This document shows positions 1 through 5,785 of a DNA stretch of 5,785 nucleotides, one piece after another. Made by a program: the position numbers and the translations under genes. The notes under the pieces are model-generated. The model had not been told where the DNA came from. It ran no database searches and saw nothing but the letters and a program-made list of their open reading frames with translations. Source of the stretch: Burkholderiaceae bacterium (lineage in GTDB: Bacteria; Pseudomonadota; Gammaproteobacteria; Burkholderiales; Burkholderiaceae); contig JAGOCV010000262.1 of the NCBI GenBank assembly GCA_017998575.1, positions 1-5,785 on the forward strand, written 5' to 3'. The first letter of the stretch is position 1, and each line of letters starts with the position of its first letter.

Positions 1-1151
1 GCTCGACGCAGCCTTTGCTCGACGTCTCCAACGCCGTGATCGCGCAGGCGGCCGAGCGCCACGCCAAGAGCCTGGTGGCCGACCGCGCGGGCGGCGGCCG
101 GCCGCAGCTGGTCACCGTGGCCGACGACGCCGGGCAGGCCCGCTGGGTGGCCGACCGCGTGCTGGAGCACCGCGAGGGCGGCATCGCACTGACGCAGCAG
201 GCGGTGCTGTTCCGCACCGCGTCGCACAGCGCGGCGCTGGAGCTCGAACTCGCGCGGCGCAACATCCCGTTCGTGAAGTTCGGCGGGCTCAAGTTCCTGG
301 AGGCCGCGCATGTCAAGGACTTGCTGGCCGTGCTGCGCTTCGCGCAGAACCCGCGCGGGCGCATGGCGGGCTTCCGTGTGCTGCAGCTGATCCCCGGTAT
401 CGGCCCGGCACACGCCACGCGCCTGCTCGACGCCATGGACAGCGCGGCCGAGCCTCTGGAGGCGGTGCGCGCCTTCCAGCCGCCACCGGCCGCCGCGGGC
501 GACTGGCCCGCCTTCGCCGCCCTGTACGGGCAGTTGCGCACGCCCCAGGCCGTGTGGCCGGCCGACCTGGCGCAGGCGCACGCGTGGTATCGCGCCCACC
601 TGGCGCGGCTGTATGACGACGCGCCGTCGCGCCAGGCCGATCTCGACAACCTCGAACGGCTGGCCGCCAGCCACGGCAGCCGCGACCGCTTCCTGGCCGA
701 GCTCACGCTCGACCCGCCCGAGGCCACCAGCGGCCCGTCTGGCACACCGCTGCGCGACGAGGACTACCTGATCCTCTCCACCATCCACTCGGCCAAGGGA
801 CAGGAATGGACGTCGGTGCATGTGCTCAACGCGGTGGACGGCTGCATCCCTTCGGATCTGGCCACCGGCCAGCAGGACGACATCGAGGAAGAGCGGCGAC
901 TGCTCTACGTGGCGCTCACTCGCGCACGCGACCATCTGCAGGTGCTGGTGCCGGCGCGCTTCTACATCACCCAGCAGGGCGCGGGCGGCGACCGGCACCT
1001 CTACGCCTCGCGATCGCGGTTTGTGCCCGATTCGCTGGTGCCGTCGTTCGACTGTGTGCAGCCGCCGCAGGCGCCGCCACCCGGGCGCGCGGGCGCGGCG
1101 TCATCGGTGCAGATCAGGGTGAGGGAAAAAGCCCGCGCGGCGTGGCGCTGA
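1..1151 (+). CDS. UvrD/Rep-family ATP-dependent DNA helicase, C-terminal part (5' end outside window)
   Basis: This is the C-terminal half of a superfamily 1A 3'-5' DNA helicase, an ATP-driven cytosolic enzyme that unwinds DNA in repair or replication restart. The reading frame is open from base 3 (STQPLLDVSNA), which fits the region just after the family's NYRS motif, so the true start and Walker A/B motifs lie upstream. Visible in order are the FGGLKFLEAAHVKDLLAVLRF segment that follows motif IV, an IPGIGPAHATRLL helix-hairpin-helix-like stretch near bases 390-430 (2B subdomain), motif V (STIHSAKGQEW, about 775-810) and motif VI (EEERRLLYVALTRARDHL, about 885-940). The motif VI Arg residues are present. 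After motif VI only about 70 residues remain, ending in a Pro/Ala-rich, basic tail, with no obvious UvrD-type Tudor domain. Whether it acts as UvrD, Rep or a paralogue cannot be decided from this part, so no symbol is given. It ends 8 bases from the stop of the convergent gene. Confidence 0.93.
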   Translation, partial: STQPLLDVSNAVIAQAAERHAKSLVADRAGGGRPQLVTVADDAGQARWVADRVLEHREGGIALTQQAVLFRTASHSAALELELARRNIPFVKFGGLKFLEAAHVKDLLAVLRFAQNPRGRMAGFRVLQLIPGIGPAHATRLLDAMDSAAEPLEAVRAFQPPPAAAGDWPAFAALYGQLRTPQAVWPADLAQAHAWYRAHLARLYDDAPSRQADLDNLERLAASHGSRDRFLAELTLDPPEATSGPSGTPLRDEDYLILSTIHSAKGQEWTSVHVLNAVDGCIPSDLATGQQDDIEEERRLLYVALTRARDHLQVLVPARFYITQQGAGGDRHLYASRSRFVPDSLVPSFDCVQPPQAPPPGRAGAASSVQIRVREKARAAWR

Positions 1152-1159
1152 AGGCCATG

Positions 1160-1465
1160 TCAGAGATCGGCGAAGCCGGTATCGCCCGTGTGTTCGCGCC
1201 GGTGCCAGGCATCGACCCAGTCGATCGCTCGCGCGCGCAGCAGGTCGATGCTGGCGCGGCTGTCGAGATCGGGGCGCACGACGGACAACCGGCATTTGCG
1301 GGCCGATTCGAGCTGCAGCTCGACATAGGCGCAAAGGTACGAACCATCCGGGGCCGTCACCTCATGGAAATGCATCTTCCACAGGCCGTAGGCCTCGGTG
1401 CGCAGCGCCTTGTCACCAAAATCCATGAAGAACCCCAGTACTGCCGAAGGCGCCTGTGGCGCCAT
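1160..1465 (-). CDS. Small conserved-looking hypothetical protein (about 101 aa)
   Basis: I do not recognise this family. The frame encodes a compact soluble protein with no signal peptide or membrane segment. Its core (DFGDKALRTEAYGLWKMHFH, then VTAPDG, SYLCAYVELQLE and VVRPDLDSRASIDLLRARAIDWVDAWH) is rich in Trp, Tyr and His and has G/C-biased third positions, as expected of a real gene here. The open frame extends much further upstream (to 1855), but that part reads as low-quality Arg/Gly/Ala sequence antisense to other coding, so it was cut. I chose the ATG at 1465, 20 bases after the stop of the upstream membrane-protein gene. A second in-frame ATG at 1426 gives 88 aa, has GGGG about 6 bases before it, and starts where the codon bias becomes typical, so it is an equal candidate. 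It is probably co-transcribed with the 84-aa gene and converges on the helicase gene with an 8-base gap. Confidence 0.65.
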   Translation of the reverse strand: MAPQAPSAVLGFFMDFGDKALRTEAYGLWKMHFHEVTAPDGSYLCAYVELQLESARKCRLSVVRPDLDSRASIDLLRARAIDWVDAWHRREHTGDTGFADL

Positions 1466-1485
1466 GAAATCGCAGTGTAAGCCGC

Positions 1486-1740
1486 TCAGGTCCCCGTGGG
1501 CGGAGAGACCTGCTGGCGCGCGGGCAATGCGCTCTTCGCCTGGCGATGCCGACGCCACGCCTGGAACGCGCCGAAGCACAGCCCCAGCACACCGAACAGC
1601 ACGACGACCGTGAATGATTGCCGCCGGTCGAGCTGGATGCCGAAAAACAGCCACAGCCAGACCACCGCGAACACCGCCCCGGCGCACCAGGCGAAGGTGG
1701 CATGCAGGATCAGGCGCAGCGCGTCGAGGCCCCAACTCAT
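1486..1740 (-). CDS. Small two-helix membrane protein of unknown function (84 aa)
   Basis: The predicted protein begins MSWGLDALRL. It has two hydrophobic stretches at about residues 14-34 (TFAWCAGAVFAVVWLWLFFG) and 43-60 (FTVVVLFGVLGLCFGAF), separated by the short polar loop QLDRRQS. A basic cluster (WRRHRQAK, residues 62-69) and a polar tail follow. By the positive-inside rule the tail, and hence both ends, would be cytoplasmic; this is inference. The open frame runs back to 1971, but the upstream portion is Arg/Pro/Ala-rich and antisense to aat. The ATG at 1740 is preceded by GGTGG about 5-9 bases upstream, a reasonable ribosome binding site. A GTG three codons earlier (VAAMSW) is an alternative. 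It is divergent from aat and likely first in a two-gene unit with the 101-aa gene. I cannot assign a family. Confidence 0.7.
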   Translation of the reverse strand: MSWGLDALRLILHATFAWCAGAVFAVVWLWLFFGIQLDRRQSFTVVVLFGVLGLCFGAFQAWRRHRQAKSALPARQQVSPPTGT

Positions 1741-1853
1741 GGCCGCCACCAAAAATACAATGTCCCTGTGACATCCATCGCCACCGCCATCCACGCCGTT
1801 CGCATGCGATCCAGTGTAGCGAGCGGGCTCCTCGGGCGGGAGGCCATCTCCCC
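1741..1853. other. Divergent intergenic region between the small membrane gene and aat
   Basis: These 113 bases separate divergent start codons and must hold any promoters for both directions. An AT-rich patch at 1751-1760 (aaaaatacaa) lies too close to the minus-strand start to be a convincing -10 element. The 8-base palindrome cgcatgcg (1801-1808) could be an operator half or chance. I see no clear sigma-70 promoter for aat. Confidence 0.4.
1838..1843 (+). promoter_or_regulatory. Ribosome binding site of aat
   Basis: GGGAGG lies 10 bases before the ATG at 1854. It decides the start of aat against the long upstream extension of the open frame, which encodes implausible Arg/Pro-rich sequence. 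Confidence 0.7.
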
Positions 1854-2603
1854 ATGAAGCTGCCCTGGCTGCAACCTGGCGACAGTTTCCCGCCCGCCGC
1901 GAGCGCCTGGGGCGCGAGCAGCCCGGCGCCCGGGCTGCTCGCGGCCGGAGGCGCGCTGGACGTGCAGACACTGGTGTCGGCCTACTCCCAGGGCATCTTC
2001 CCCTGGTTCAGCCGGGACCAGCCCATCCTGTGGTGGAGCACCGACCCACGCATGGTGCTGCACCCTTGCGAATTCCGCCTGCATCGCTCGCTGCGGCAGG
2101 CGATCCGCCGCCTGCACACCCTGCCGGGCGCCGAGGTCCGCTTCGATACCGCGTTCGCAGAGGTGATCCGCGCGTGCGCACAGAGTCCGCGCCAGGGTCA
2201 GGGCGGCACCTGGATCGTCGACGAGATGGTGCTGGCCTACGAGGCGCTGCACGCGGCCGGCCACGCCCACAGTATCGAGACCTGGATCGATGGCGAACTG
2301 GCCGGCGGCCTGTACTGCGTGGCGCTGGGCAACGCGGTGTTCGGCGAATCGATGTTCGCGCGCCGCACCGATGCGTCGAAGATCGCGCTGGCGGCGCTGG
2401 TGGCGTTCTGCCTGCGCCACGACATCCCGCGCATCGACTGCCAGCAGAACACGCGCCACCTCGCGTCGCTGGGCGCACGCGAGATCCCGCGCCCCGACTT
2501 CGTGGCGGGCGTCGCCGAAGCTGCCGCGCAGGCCGGTCCGCACTGGCGGTTCGAGCCCGTATACTGGAATCACCTGTCCAGCCTTCGATCCAACGGCACG
2601 TGA
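1854..2603 (+). CDS. aat: Leucyl/phenylalanyl-tRNA--protein transferase
   Basis: This cytosolic enzyme transfers Leu or Phe from aminoacyl-tRNA to the N-terminus of proteins beginning with Lys or Arg. The product is an N-degron recognised by ClpS and degraded by ClpAP. The 249-aa product matches the family length. Family signatures appear in order: FPP near residue 12, GLLAAGG (27-33), [14 protein letters not shown] (40-53) with the following [36 protein letters not shown] (119-142), [18 protein letters not shown] (151-168) and the late block [20 protein letters not shown] (194-213). D195 and Q197 of IDCQ correspond to the Asp186/Gln188 pair implicated in catalysis in the E. coli enzyme, and both are intact. 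The start is the ATG with a GGGAGG site 10 bases upstream. The stop overlaps the GTG start of bpt by 4 bases, so the two transferases are very likely co-transcribed and translationally coupled. Confidence 0.96.
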   Translation: MKLPWLQPGDSFPPAASAWGASSPAPGLLAAGGALDVQTLVSAYSQGIFPWFSRDQPILWWSTDPRMVLHPCEFRLHRSLRQAIRRLHTLPGAEVRFDTAFAEVIRACAQSPRQGQGGTWIVDEMVLAYEALHAAGHAHSIETWIDGELAGGLYCVALGNAVFGESMFARRTDASKIALAALVAFCLRHDIPRIDCQQNTRHLASLGAREIPRPDFVAGVAEAAAQAGPHWRFEPVYWNHLSSLRSNGT

Positions 2604-3349
2604 CGCACCTCAAGGACCTGCCGCTGCAGACGTTGCAGTTCTATGCAACGGCACCGTATCCCTGCAGCTACCTCCCCGGCCGCCAGGCCCGCTCGCAGGT
2701 GGCCACGCCCAGCCACCTGATCCACAACGACACTTATTCCGACCTCGTGATGCGGGGCTTCCGCCGCAGCGGGATGTTCACCTACCGCCCGTACTGCGAC
2801 GGTTGCCGCGCGTGCGTCCCGCTGCGCGTGAAAGCGGCCGACTTCGTGCCCACGCGCAGCCAGCGCCGCGCCTGGGCCCGGCACGCCGGCCTGCAGGCGC
2901 GCGTGCTCAAGCTGTGCTTCATGCCCGAGCACTACCAGCTCTATCTGCGCTACCAGACCGGCCGCCACGCCGGCGGCGGCATGGACCACGACAGCATCGA
3001 TCAGTACACGCAGTTCCTGCTGCAAAGCCGCGTCAATTCGCGCCTCGTCGAGTTCCGCGAGCCGCTGCCCGACGGCGGCCCGGGCCCGCTTCGCATGGTG
3101 TCCATCCTCGACGTGCTGGACGACGGCATCTCGGCCGTCTACACCTACTACGAGCCCGACCTGAACGCCAGCTACGGCACGTATGGCGTGCTCTGGCAGA
3201 TCGAGCAGGCGCGCCAGCTCGGCTTGCCACATGTCTACCTGGGCTACTGGATCGCCCAGAGCGACAAGATGAACTACAAGGCCCGCTTCGACCCGCACGA
3301 GGTGTTGGTGGACGGCCACTGGGTTACGGGTCCGGGCGCCGCCCCTTGA
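2600..3349 (+). CDS. bpt: Bacterial Ate/Bpt-type aminoacyl-tRNA--protein transferase (aspartate/glutamate leucyltransferase)
   Basis: This is a bacterial relative of eukaryotic arginyltransferase ATE1. Members studied in bacteria (Vibrio vulnificus Bpt) attach Leu to proteins with N-terminal Asp or Glu, feeding the ClpS/ClpAP N-degron route; databases also call it arginyltransferase (ate). The 249-aa product carries the ATE N-terminal block [17 protein letters not shown] (17-33), then [24 protein letters not shown] (54-77) with C66, C69 and C72, and the C-terminal ATE block ([20 protein letters not shown], 181-200, and [22 protein letters not shown], 215-236). Cys residues in this N-terminal part are of the kind linked to metal or Fe-S binding in ATE1. 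I chose GTG at 2600, which gives the family's usual N-terminus and a GTGA overlap with the aat stop. No separate ribosome binding site is evident, so coupling to aat is inferred. The long in-frame extension upstream is antisense-quality sequence inside aat. Confidence 0.93.
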   Translation: MTHLKDLPLQTLQFYATAPYPCSYLPGRQARSQVATPSHLIHNDTYSDLVMRGFRRSGMFTYRPYCDGCRACVPLRVKAADFVPTRSQRRAWARHAGLQARVLKLCFMPEHYQLYLRYQTGRHAGGGMDHDSIDQYTQFLLQSRVNSRLVEFREPLPDGGPGPLRMVSILDVLDDGISAVYTYYEPDLNASYGTYGVLWQIEQARQLGLPHVYLGYWIAQSDKMNYKARFDPHEVLVDGHWVTGPGAAP

Positions 3350-3359
3350 TTTCACAAGG

Positions 3360-3365
3360 TAAAAT
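3360..3365 (+). promoter_or_regulatory. Possible -10 element for the IclR-family gene
   Basis: TAAAAT lies 27 bases before the ATG at 3393, in the 43-base gap after bpt, and resembles a sigma-70 -10 box. The only nearby -35-like hexamer, TTGATT (3346-3351), is just 8 bases away, too close for a normal promoter. Read-through from aat-bpt is therefore equally possible. Confidence 0.3.
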
Positions 3366-3392
3366 TCGGCGAGAACTTCCAACAACAGCAGT

Positions 3393-4178
3393 ATGAAGAG
3401 AACCGAGCCCGGCGTGCCCGCCACCCCGACGATCCAGGTGATCGAGCGCATGTTCGCGCTGATCGACGTCCTGGCGTCGCGCGAGGAAGCCATCTCGCTC
3501 AAGGAAATCAGCGAGAAGACGGGCCTGCATCCCTCCACCACGCATCGGATCCTCAACGATCTGGCCATCGGCCGCTTCGTCGACCGCCCCGAGGCCGGCA
3601 GCTACCGGCTGGGCATGCGGCTGCTGGAGCTGGGCAATATGGTCAAGGGCCGCCTGAACGTGCGCGATGCCGCGCTGCATCCGATGCGCGAGCTGCACAA
3701 GCAGATCCAGCAGCCGGTCAACCTCAGCATGCGGCAGGGCGACGAGATCGTGTATATCGAGCGCGCCTACAGCGAGCGCTCGGGCATGCAGGTCGTCCGC
3801 GCCATTGGCGGCCGGGCGCCACTGCACCTCACTTCCACCGGCAAACTGTTCCTGGCCGCCGACGACCCGCAGCGCGTTCGGGCCTACGCCACGCGCACGG
3901 GTCTCGCAGGCCACACACGCAACAGCATCACCCAGTTGCCGGCGCTGGAGCGAGAGCTCTCCAAGGCTCGCCAGTACGGCGTGGCCCGCGATAACGAGGA
4001 GCTGGAACTGGGCGTGCGCTGCATGGCCGCAGGCATCTATGACGACCAGGACAAGCTGGTGGCCGGTTTGTCGATCTCGGCACCGGCCGACAGGCTCGAC
4101 GAAGGCTGGCTGGTTCGCCTGCAGGACACGGCGCAGGAAATCTCGGCGGCGCTGGGCCACCGTCCCGCGCCACGCTGA
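3393..4178 (+). CDS. IclR-family transcriptional regulator
   Basis: This 261-aa protein is full length for the IclR family, which binds DNA as dimers or tetramers and senses small, often aromatic or carboxylic, metabolites. The N-terminal winged helix-turn-helix spans about residues 14-75: TIQVIERMFALIDVLA, then SLKEISEKTGLHPSTTHRIL as the helix-turn-helix core, then a wing ending YRLG. The C-terminal GAF-like effector domain runs from about 90 to 255 and includes the family's QPVNLSMRQGDEIVYIER strand pair, GGRAPLHLTSTGKLFLA (139-155) and a late ELGVRCMAAGIYDD block (205-218) with LVAGLSISAP (222-231). The ATG start has only a weak upstream purine run (GAGAA, 17 bases away). No catabolic operon lies beside it in this window, so its ligand and target cannot be named. 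It follows bpt by 43 bases and ends before a shared terminator. Confidence 0.95.
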   Translation: MKRTEPGVPATPTIQVIERMFALIDVLASREEAISLKEISEKTGLHPSTTHRILNDLAIGRFVDRPEAGSYRLGMRLLELGNMVKGRLNVRDAALHPMRELHKQIQQPVNLSMRQGDEIVYIERAYSERSGMQVVRAIGGRAPLHLTSTGKLFLAADDPQRVRAYATRTGLAGHTRNSITQLPALERELSKARQYGVARDNEELELGVRCMAAGIYDDQDKLVAGLSISAPADRLDEGWLVRLQDTAQEISAALGHRPAPR

Positions 4179-4204
4179 CCGCGCCACCGCAGGAGCGGAA
4201 AAGC

Positions 4205-4228
4205 AAAAGCGGCCCGCGGGCCGCTTTT
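4205..4228. terminator. Bidirectional intrinsic terminator between the IclR gene and pbpG
   Basis: A perfect 24-base palindrome has arms of four A, then a GC-rich core (gcggcccgcgggccgc), then four T. On either strand the transcript would fold a GC-rich hairpin followed by U residues. It sits 26 bases after the IclR stop and 31 bases after the pbpG stop on the opposite strand, so it can serve both convergent genes. The T-run is short (TTTTCC on the plus strand; TTTTGCTTTTCC on the minus strand). A second GGAAAAGC copy (4197-4204) could compete for pairing with GCTTTTCC (4223-4230). Confidence 0.85.
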
Positions 4229-4259
4229 CCATTGCTGCGTGGCGACGCGTGTGGCCAGG

Positions 4260-5387
4260 TCAGCCGTTGATCTGGCGTGCGACCACCGGGATCGGCACGG
4301 CCCCGCCAGGCATGAAACTGTCGTGGTTGGCCTCGACCCATTTGCGCACGCGCTCGGCATCGCCCAGGCGGCTGAGCTTGCCCGCCGAGTCGAGGAAGAC
4401 CATCACCAGACGGCGGCCCGCGATGCGCGCCTGCATCACGAGGCACTGGCCCGCTTCGCTGATGTAGCCGGTCTTCTGCAGTCCGATGTCCCACGACGGG
4501 TTCTTCACCAGCCGGTTGGTGTTGTTGTACTGCAAAGTGCGGTTGCCCACGGCCACTTCGTAGCCAGGCGACGTGGAGTAGTCGCGCAGCAACGGATCCT
4601 GCGCCGTCACGCCCACCAGGATGGCCAGATCCTGCGCGCTGGACTGATTGCGGCTCGACAGGCCCGTGGGCTCGACATAGCGTGTGTCGCGCATGCCCAG
4701 CGTGCGGGCTCGCGCATTCATCGCATTCACGAACACGCCCAGTCCGCCCGGATAGGTACGGCCCAGCGCGTGCGCCGCGCGGTTCTCACTCGACATGAGA
4801 GCCAGATGCAGAAGCTCGGCGCGCGAGAGCGTGGTGCCCACGCGCAGACGCGAACCGCTCCACTTCTCGGTGTCCACGTCGTCCTGCGTGATGGTGATCA
4901 TCTCGTCCATCGGCAGATGGGCTTCGCTGATCAGCAGGCCCGTCATGAGCTTGGTGAGCGATGCGATCGGCAGCACGGCATGATCGTTCTTGGAAAGCAG
5001 CACCTCCTGCGTGTCCTGATCGATCACCAGCGCAACACTGGACTTGAGGTCGAGTTCGTCCGCGGTCTTATGCAGGCCGGCCATGGTGGCGTAGGACACC
5101 CGCGCAGGTGCAGCCACCCGCACCACATTGCTCTTGCTGCGCACGGCCGCCTTGGAGACGACGCGGCCCTTGGTCGAGGGCGTAGCCTTTCGCACGGCCA
5201 CCTTCTGCGTGCCCTTGGAGGTGGCCTGCTTCTTGATGACGACTTTCTTCTTGGCCGGCTTGCTCTTGCTCTGCGCGTCGGCCGGTAGCGGGACCGACGT
5301 GAGAGACGCCGCCGCGACGGCAAGCGTGAGCAACTGCAATCCTTGCTTCAGGAACCGGGAGAAACGAAACAAGGTGGTCAGTGGCAT
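4260..5387 (-). CDS. pbpG: D-alanyl-D-alanine endopeptidase, PbpG/PBP7 type (peptidase S11)
   Basis: This is a low-molecular-weight penicillin-binding protein of the S11 family; E. coli PBP7 cleaves D-Ala-mDAP cross-links in periplasmic peptidoglycan. All three active-site motifs are present: SLTK (S143 nucleophile, K146), SEN (200-202) and KTG (305-307). Residues 1-38 form a signal peptide with basic N-region, hydrophobic core (LQLLTLAVAAASL) and a likely cut after ADA (36-38). Residues 41-90 are a Lys/Arg-rich linker with no Asp or Glu, unusual next to the standard catalytic domain that begins near residue 98. The 375-aa length exceeds E. coli PBP7 mainly because of this linker. I chose the ATG at 5387, with GGAG 9 bases upstream and an immediate signal peptide, over the ATG at 5456, which would add 23 residues encoded inside the leuA terminator. 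It converges on the IclR gene and shares its terminator. Confidence 0.95.
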   Translation of the reverse strand: MPLTTLFRFSRFLKQGLQLLTLAVAAASLTSVPLPADAQSKSKPAKKKVVIKKQATSKGTQKVAVRKATPSTKGRVVSKAAVRSKSNVVRVAAPARVSYATMAGLHKTADELDLKSSVALVIDQDTQEVLLSKNDHAVLPIASLTKLMTGLLISEAHLPMDEMITITQDDVDTEKWSGSRLRVGTTLSRAELLHLALMSSENRAAHALGRTYPGGLGVFVNAMNARARTLGMRDTRYVEPTGLSSRNQSSAQDLAILVGVTAQDPLLRDYSTSPGYEVAVGNRTLQYNNTNRLVKNPSWDIGLQKTGYISEAGQCLVMQARIAGRRLVMVFLDSAGKLSRLGDAERVRKWVEANHDSFMPGGAVPIPVVARQING

Positions 5388-5398
5388 GGGTGTGATCT

Positions 5399-5402
5399 CC
5401 GG
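5399..5402 (-). promoter_or_regulatory. Ribosome binding site of pbpG
   Basis: On the minus strand GGAG lies 9 bases before the ATG at 5387, within GCCGGAGATCACACCC. It supports this start over the upstream in-frame ATG at 5456. Confidence 0.7.
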
Positions 5403-5423
5403 CGGGCAAGACGACGGTCGCAG

Positions 5424-5456
5424 TGTATAGAAATTAAAAAAGCTGCGCAATATCAA
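5424..5456 (-). promoter_or_regulatory. Candidate pbpG promoter overlapping the leuA terminator
   Basis: The minus strand carries TATACA (5429-5424), a fair -10 box, 36 bases before the pbpG start. Possible -35 partners are TTGATA (5456-5451), a good match but 21 bases away, and TTGCGC (5450-5445) at 15 bases; neither spacing is ideal. Both lie in the loop or stem of the leuA terminator hairpin. Confidence 0.35.
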
Positions 5457-5473
5457 TTACTTGCGCAGCTTTT
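5436..5473 (-). terminator. Intrinsic terminator of leuA
   Basis: A perfect 13-bp stem (5438-5450 with 5461-5473; core GCTGCGCAA/TTGCGCAGC) encloses a 10-base loop. On the minus strand it is followed directly by a T-run that continues as TTTTTTAATTT, the classic layout of a Rho-independent terminator. It begins 32 bases after the leuA stop and ends upstream of the pbpG start, so it separates the two units. The A-rich opposite face means it would work less well on the plus strand. Confidence 0.9.
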
Positions 5474-5505
5474 CTCAACCTCGCCGACAAATATAAGGGT
5501 TTACC

Positions 5506-5785
5506 CTAGCCTTGCGCGGCGACACGATCAGCTTTGCTGTGTAACTTGTTGAGAGCACTCAGGTAAGCCTTGGCCGACGCGACCACGATATCCGGATCGG
5601 CGCCCACGCCATTGACGACACGTCCCGAGTTTTGCAGCCGGACCGTGACTTCCCCCTGACTTTCCGTCGAACCACTAATCGCGTTCACCGAATAAAGCAC
5701 CATTTCGGCCCCGCTTTTTACATGGCTCTCGATCGCCTTGAGCGAGGCGTCGACCGGCCCGTTGCCCACCGATTCGCCCTTGACC
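5506..5785 (-). CDS. leuA: 2-isopropylmalate synthase, C-terminal end (5' part outside window)
   Basis: LeuA condenses acetyl-CoA with 2-oxoisovalerate to form 2-isopropylmalate, the first committed step of leucine biosynthesis in the cytosol. The 92 visible codons ([20 protein letters not shown] onward) match the C-terminal LeuA dimerisation and leucine-sensing domain. Recognisable blocks are [34 protein letters not shown] and the conserved [23 protein letters not shown]. The frame runs through the window edge, so the catalytic TIM barrel and start lie beyond it. It ends with TAG at 5508-5506 and is followed by an intrinsic terminator. The allosteric domain looks intact, so leucine feedback inhibition is expected from family knowledge. 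Confidence 0.95.
   Translation of the reverse strand, partial: VKGESVGNGPVDASLKAIESHVKSGAEMVLYSVNAISGSTESQGEVTVRLQNSGRVVNGVGADPDIVVASAKAYLSALNKLHSKADRVAAQG

Noticed and set aside
806..1480. 224-codon plus-strand open frame overlapping the helicase 3' end and the small minus-strand gene
   Set aside because: Out of frame with helicase motifs V and VI, Arg/Gly-rich at its start, and antisense to a better candidate gene in its second half.
2560..2565. TATACT, a near-consensus -10 hexamer just before bpt
   Set aside because: It encodes conserved aat residues (VYW) and has no -35 hexamer at a suitable distance; the overlapping start makes a separate promoter unnecessary.
1737..2573. 278-codon open frame on the minus strand opposite aat
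   Set aside because: Antisense shadow of aat, with low-complexity Arg/Gln/His-rich sequence and no recognisable domain.
2570..3568. 332-codon open frame on the minus strand across bpt and the start of the IclR gene
   Set aside because: It is antisense to two strongly recognised genes. Its Val/Ala/His/Arg-rich sequence is what GC-biased codons give in the opposite frame, and no family motif is visible.
3324..4232. 302-codon open frame on the minus strand opposite the IclR gene
   Set aside because: Antisense shadow of a full-length IclR gene; it also runs into the terminator palindrome and has no motif.
4239..5288. 349-codon plus-strand open frame opposite pbpG
   Set aside because: Antisense to pbpG, whose three active-site motifs and signal peptide are intact; the shadow is His/Arg/Leu-rich without domains.
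5497..5506. Small inverted repeat gggtttaccc at the leuA stop codon
   Set aside because: Only a 4-bp stem with a 2-base loop; too small to be a credible hairpin, and the real terminator lies 32 bases further on.

Overview
This is a GC-rich chromosomal segment with strong G/C third-position bias. Its proteins look most like those of a Burkholderiales betaproteobacterium, probably Comamonadaceae; this rests on protein wording and composition, not on a search. All confidently named genes are housekeeping or ordinary regulatory genes. I see no tRNA or rRNA gene, CRISPR array, insertion sequence, prophage or recognisable defence system.

Layout. Bases 1-1151 (+) hold the C-terminal half of a UvrD/Rep-type superfamily 1 DNA helicase whose start lies before the window. 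Converging on it from the minus strand are two small uncharacterised genes: a soluble protein of about 101 aa (1160-1465) and an 84-aa protein with two predicted membrane helices (1486-1740). A 113-bp gap then separates them from a plus-strand group: aat (1854-2603), bpt/ate (2600-3349, overlapping aat by 4 bases) and an IclR-family regulator (3393-4178). A perfect 24-bp palindrome (4205-4228) lies between the iclR-type gene and the convergent pbpG (4260-5387, minus) and probably terminates both. Behind pbpG on the minus strand is the 3' end of leuA (5506 to the window edge), followed by a strong intrinsic terminator (5436-5473).

How the genes work together. Aat and Bpt are the two aminoacyl-tRNA-protein transferases of the bacterial N-degron pathway. 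Aat puts Leu/Phe on proteins starting with Lys/Arg, and Bpt puts Leu on proteins starting with Asp/Glu, so that ClpS/ClpAP (not in this window) can degrade them. Their stop/start overlap implies co-translation. The IclR gene may be read through from aat-bpt or use its own weak promoter; its target is not evident here. PbpG is a periplasmic peptidoglycan endopeptidase and LeuA catalyses the first committed step of leucine synthesis; both appear to be separate transcription units.

The features most worth a second look are modest: a lysine-rich, acid-free linker in PbpG, the crowding of the leuA terminator with the pbpG promoter region, the unassigned two-gene unit next to aat, and the position of the orphan IclR regulator.
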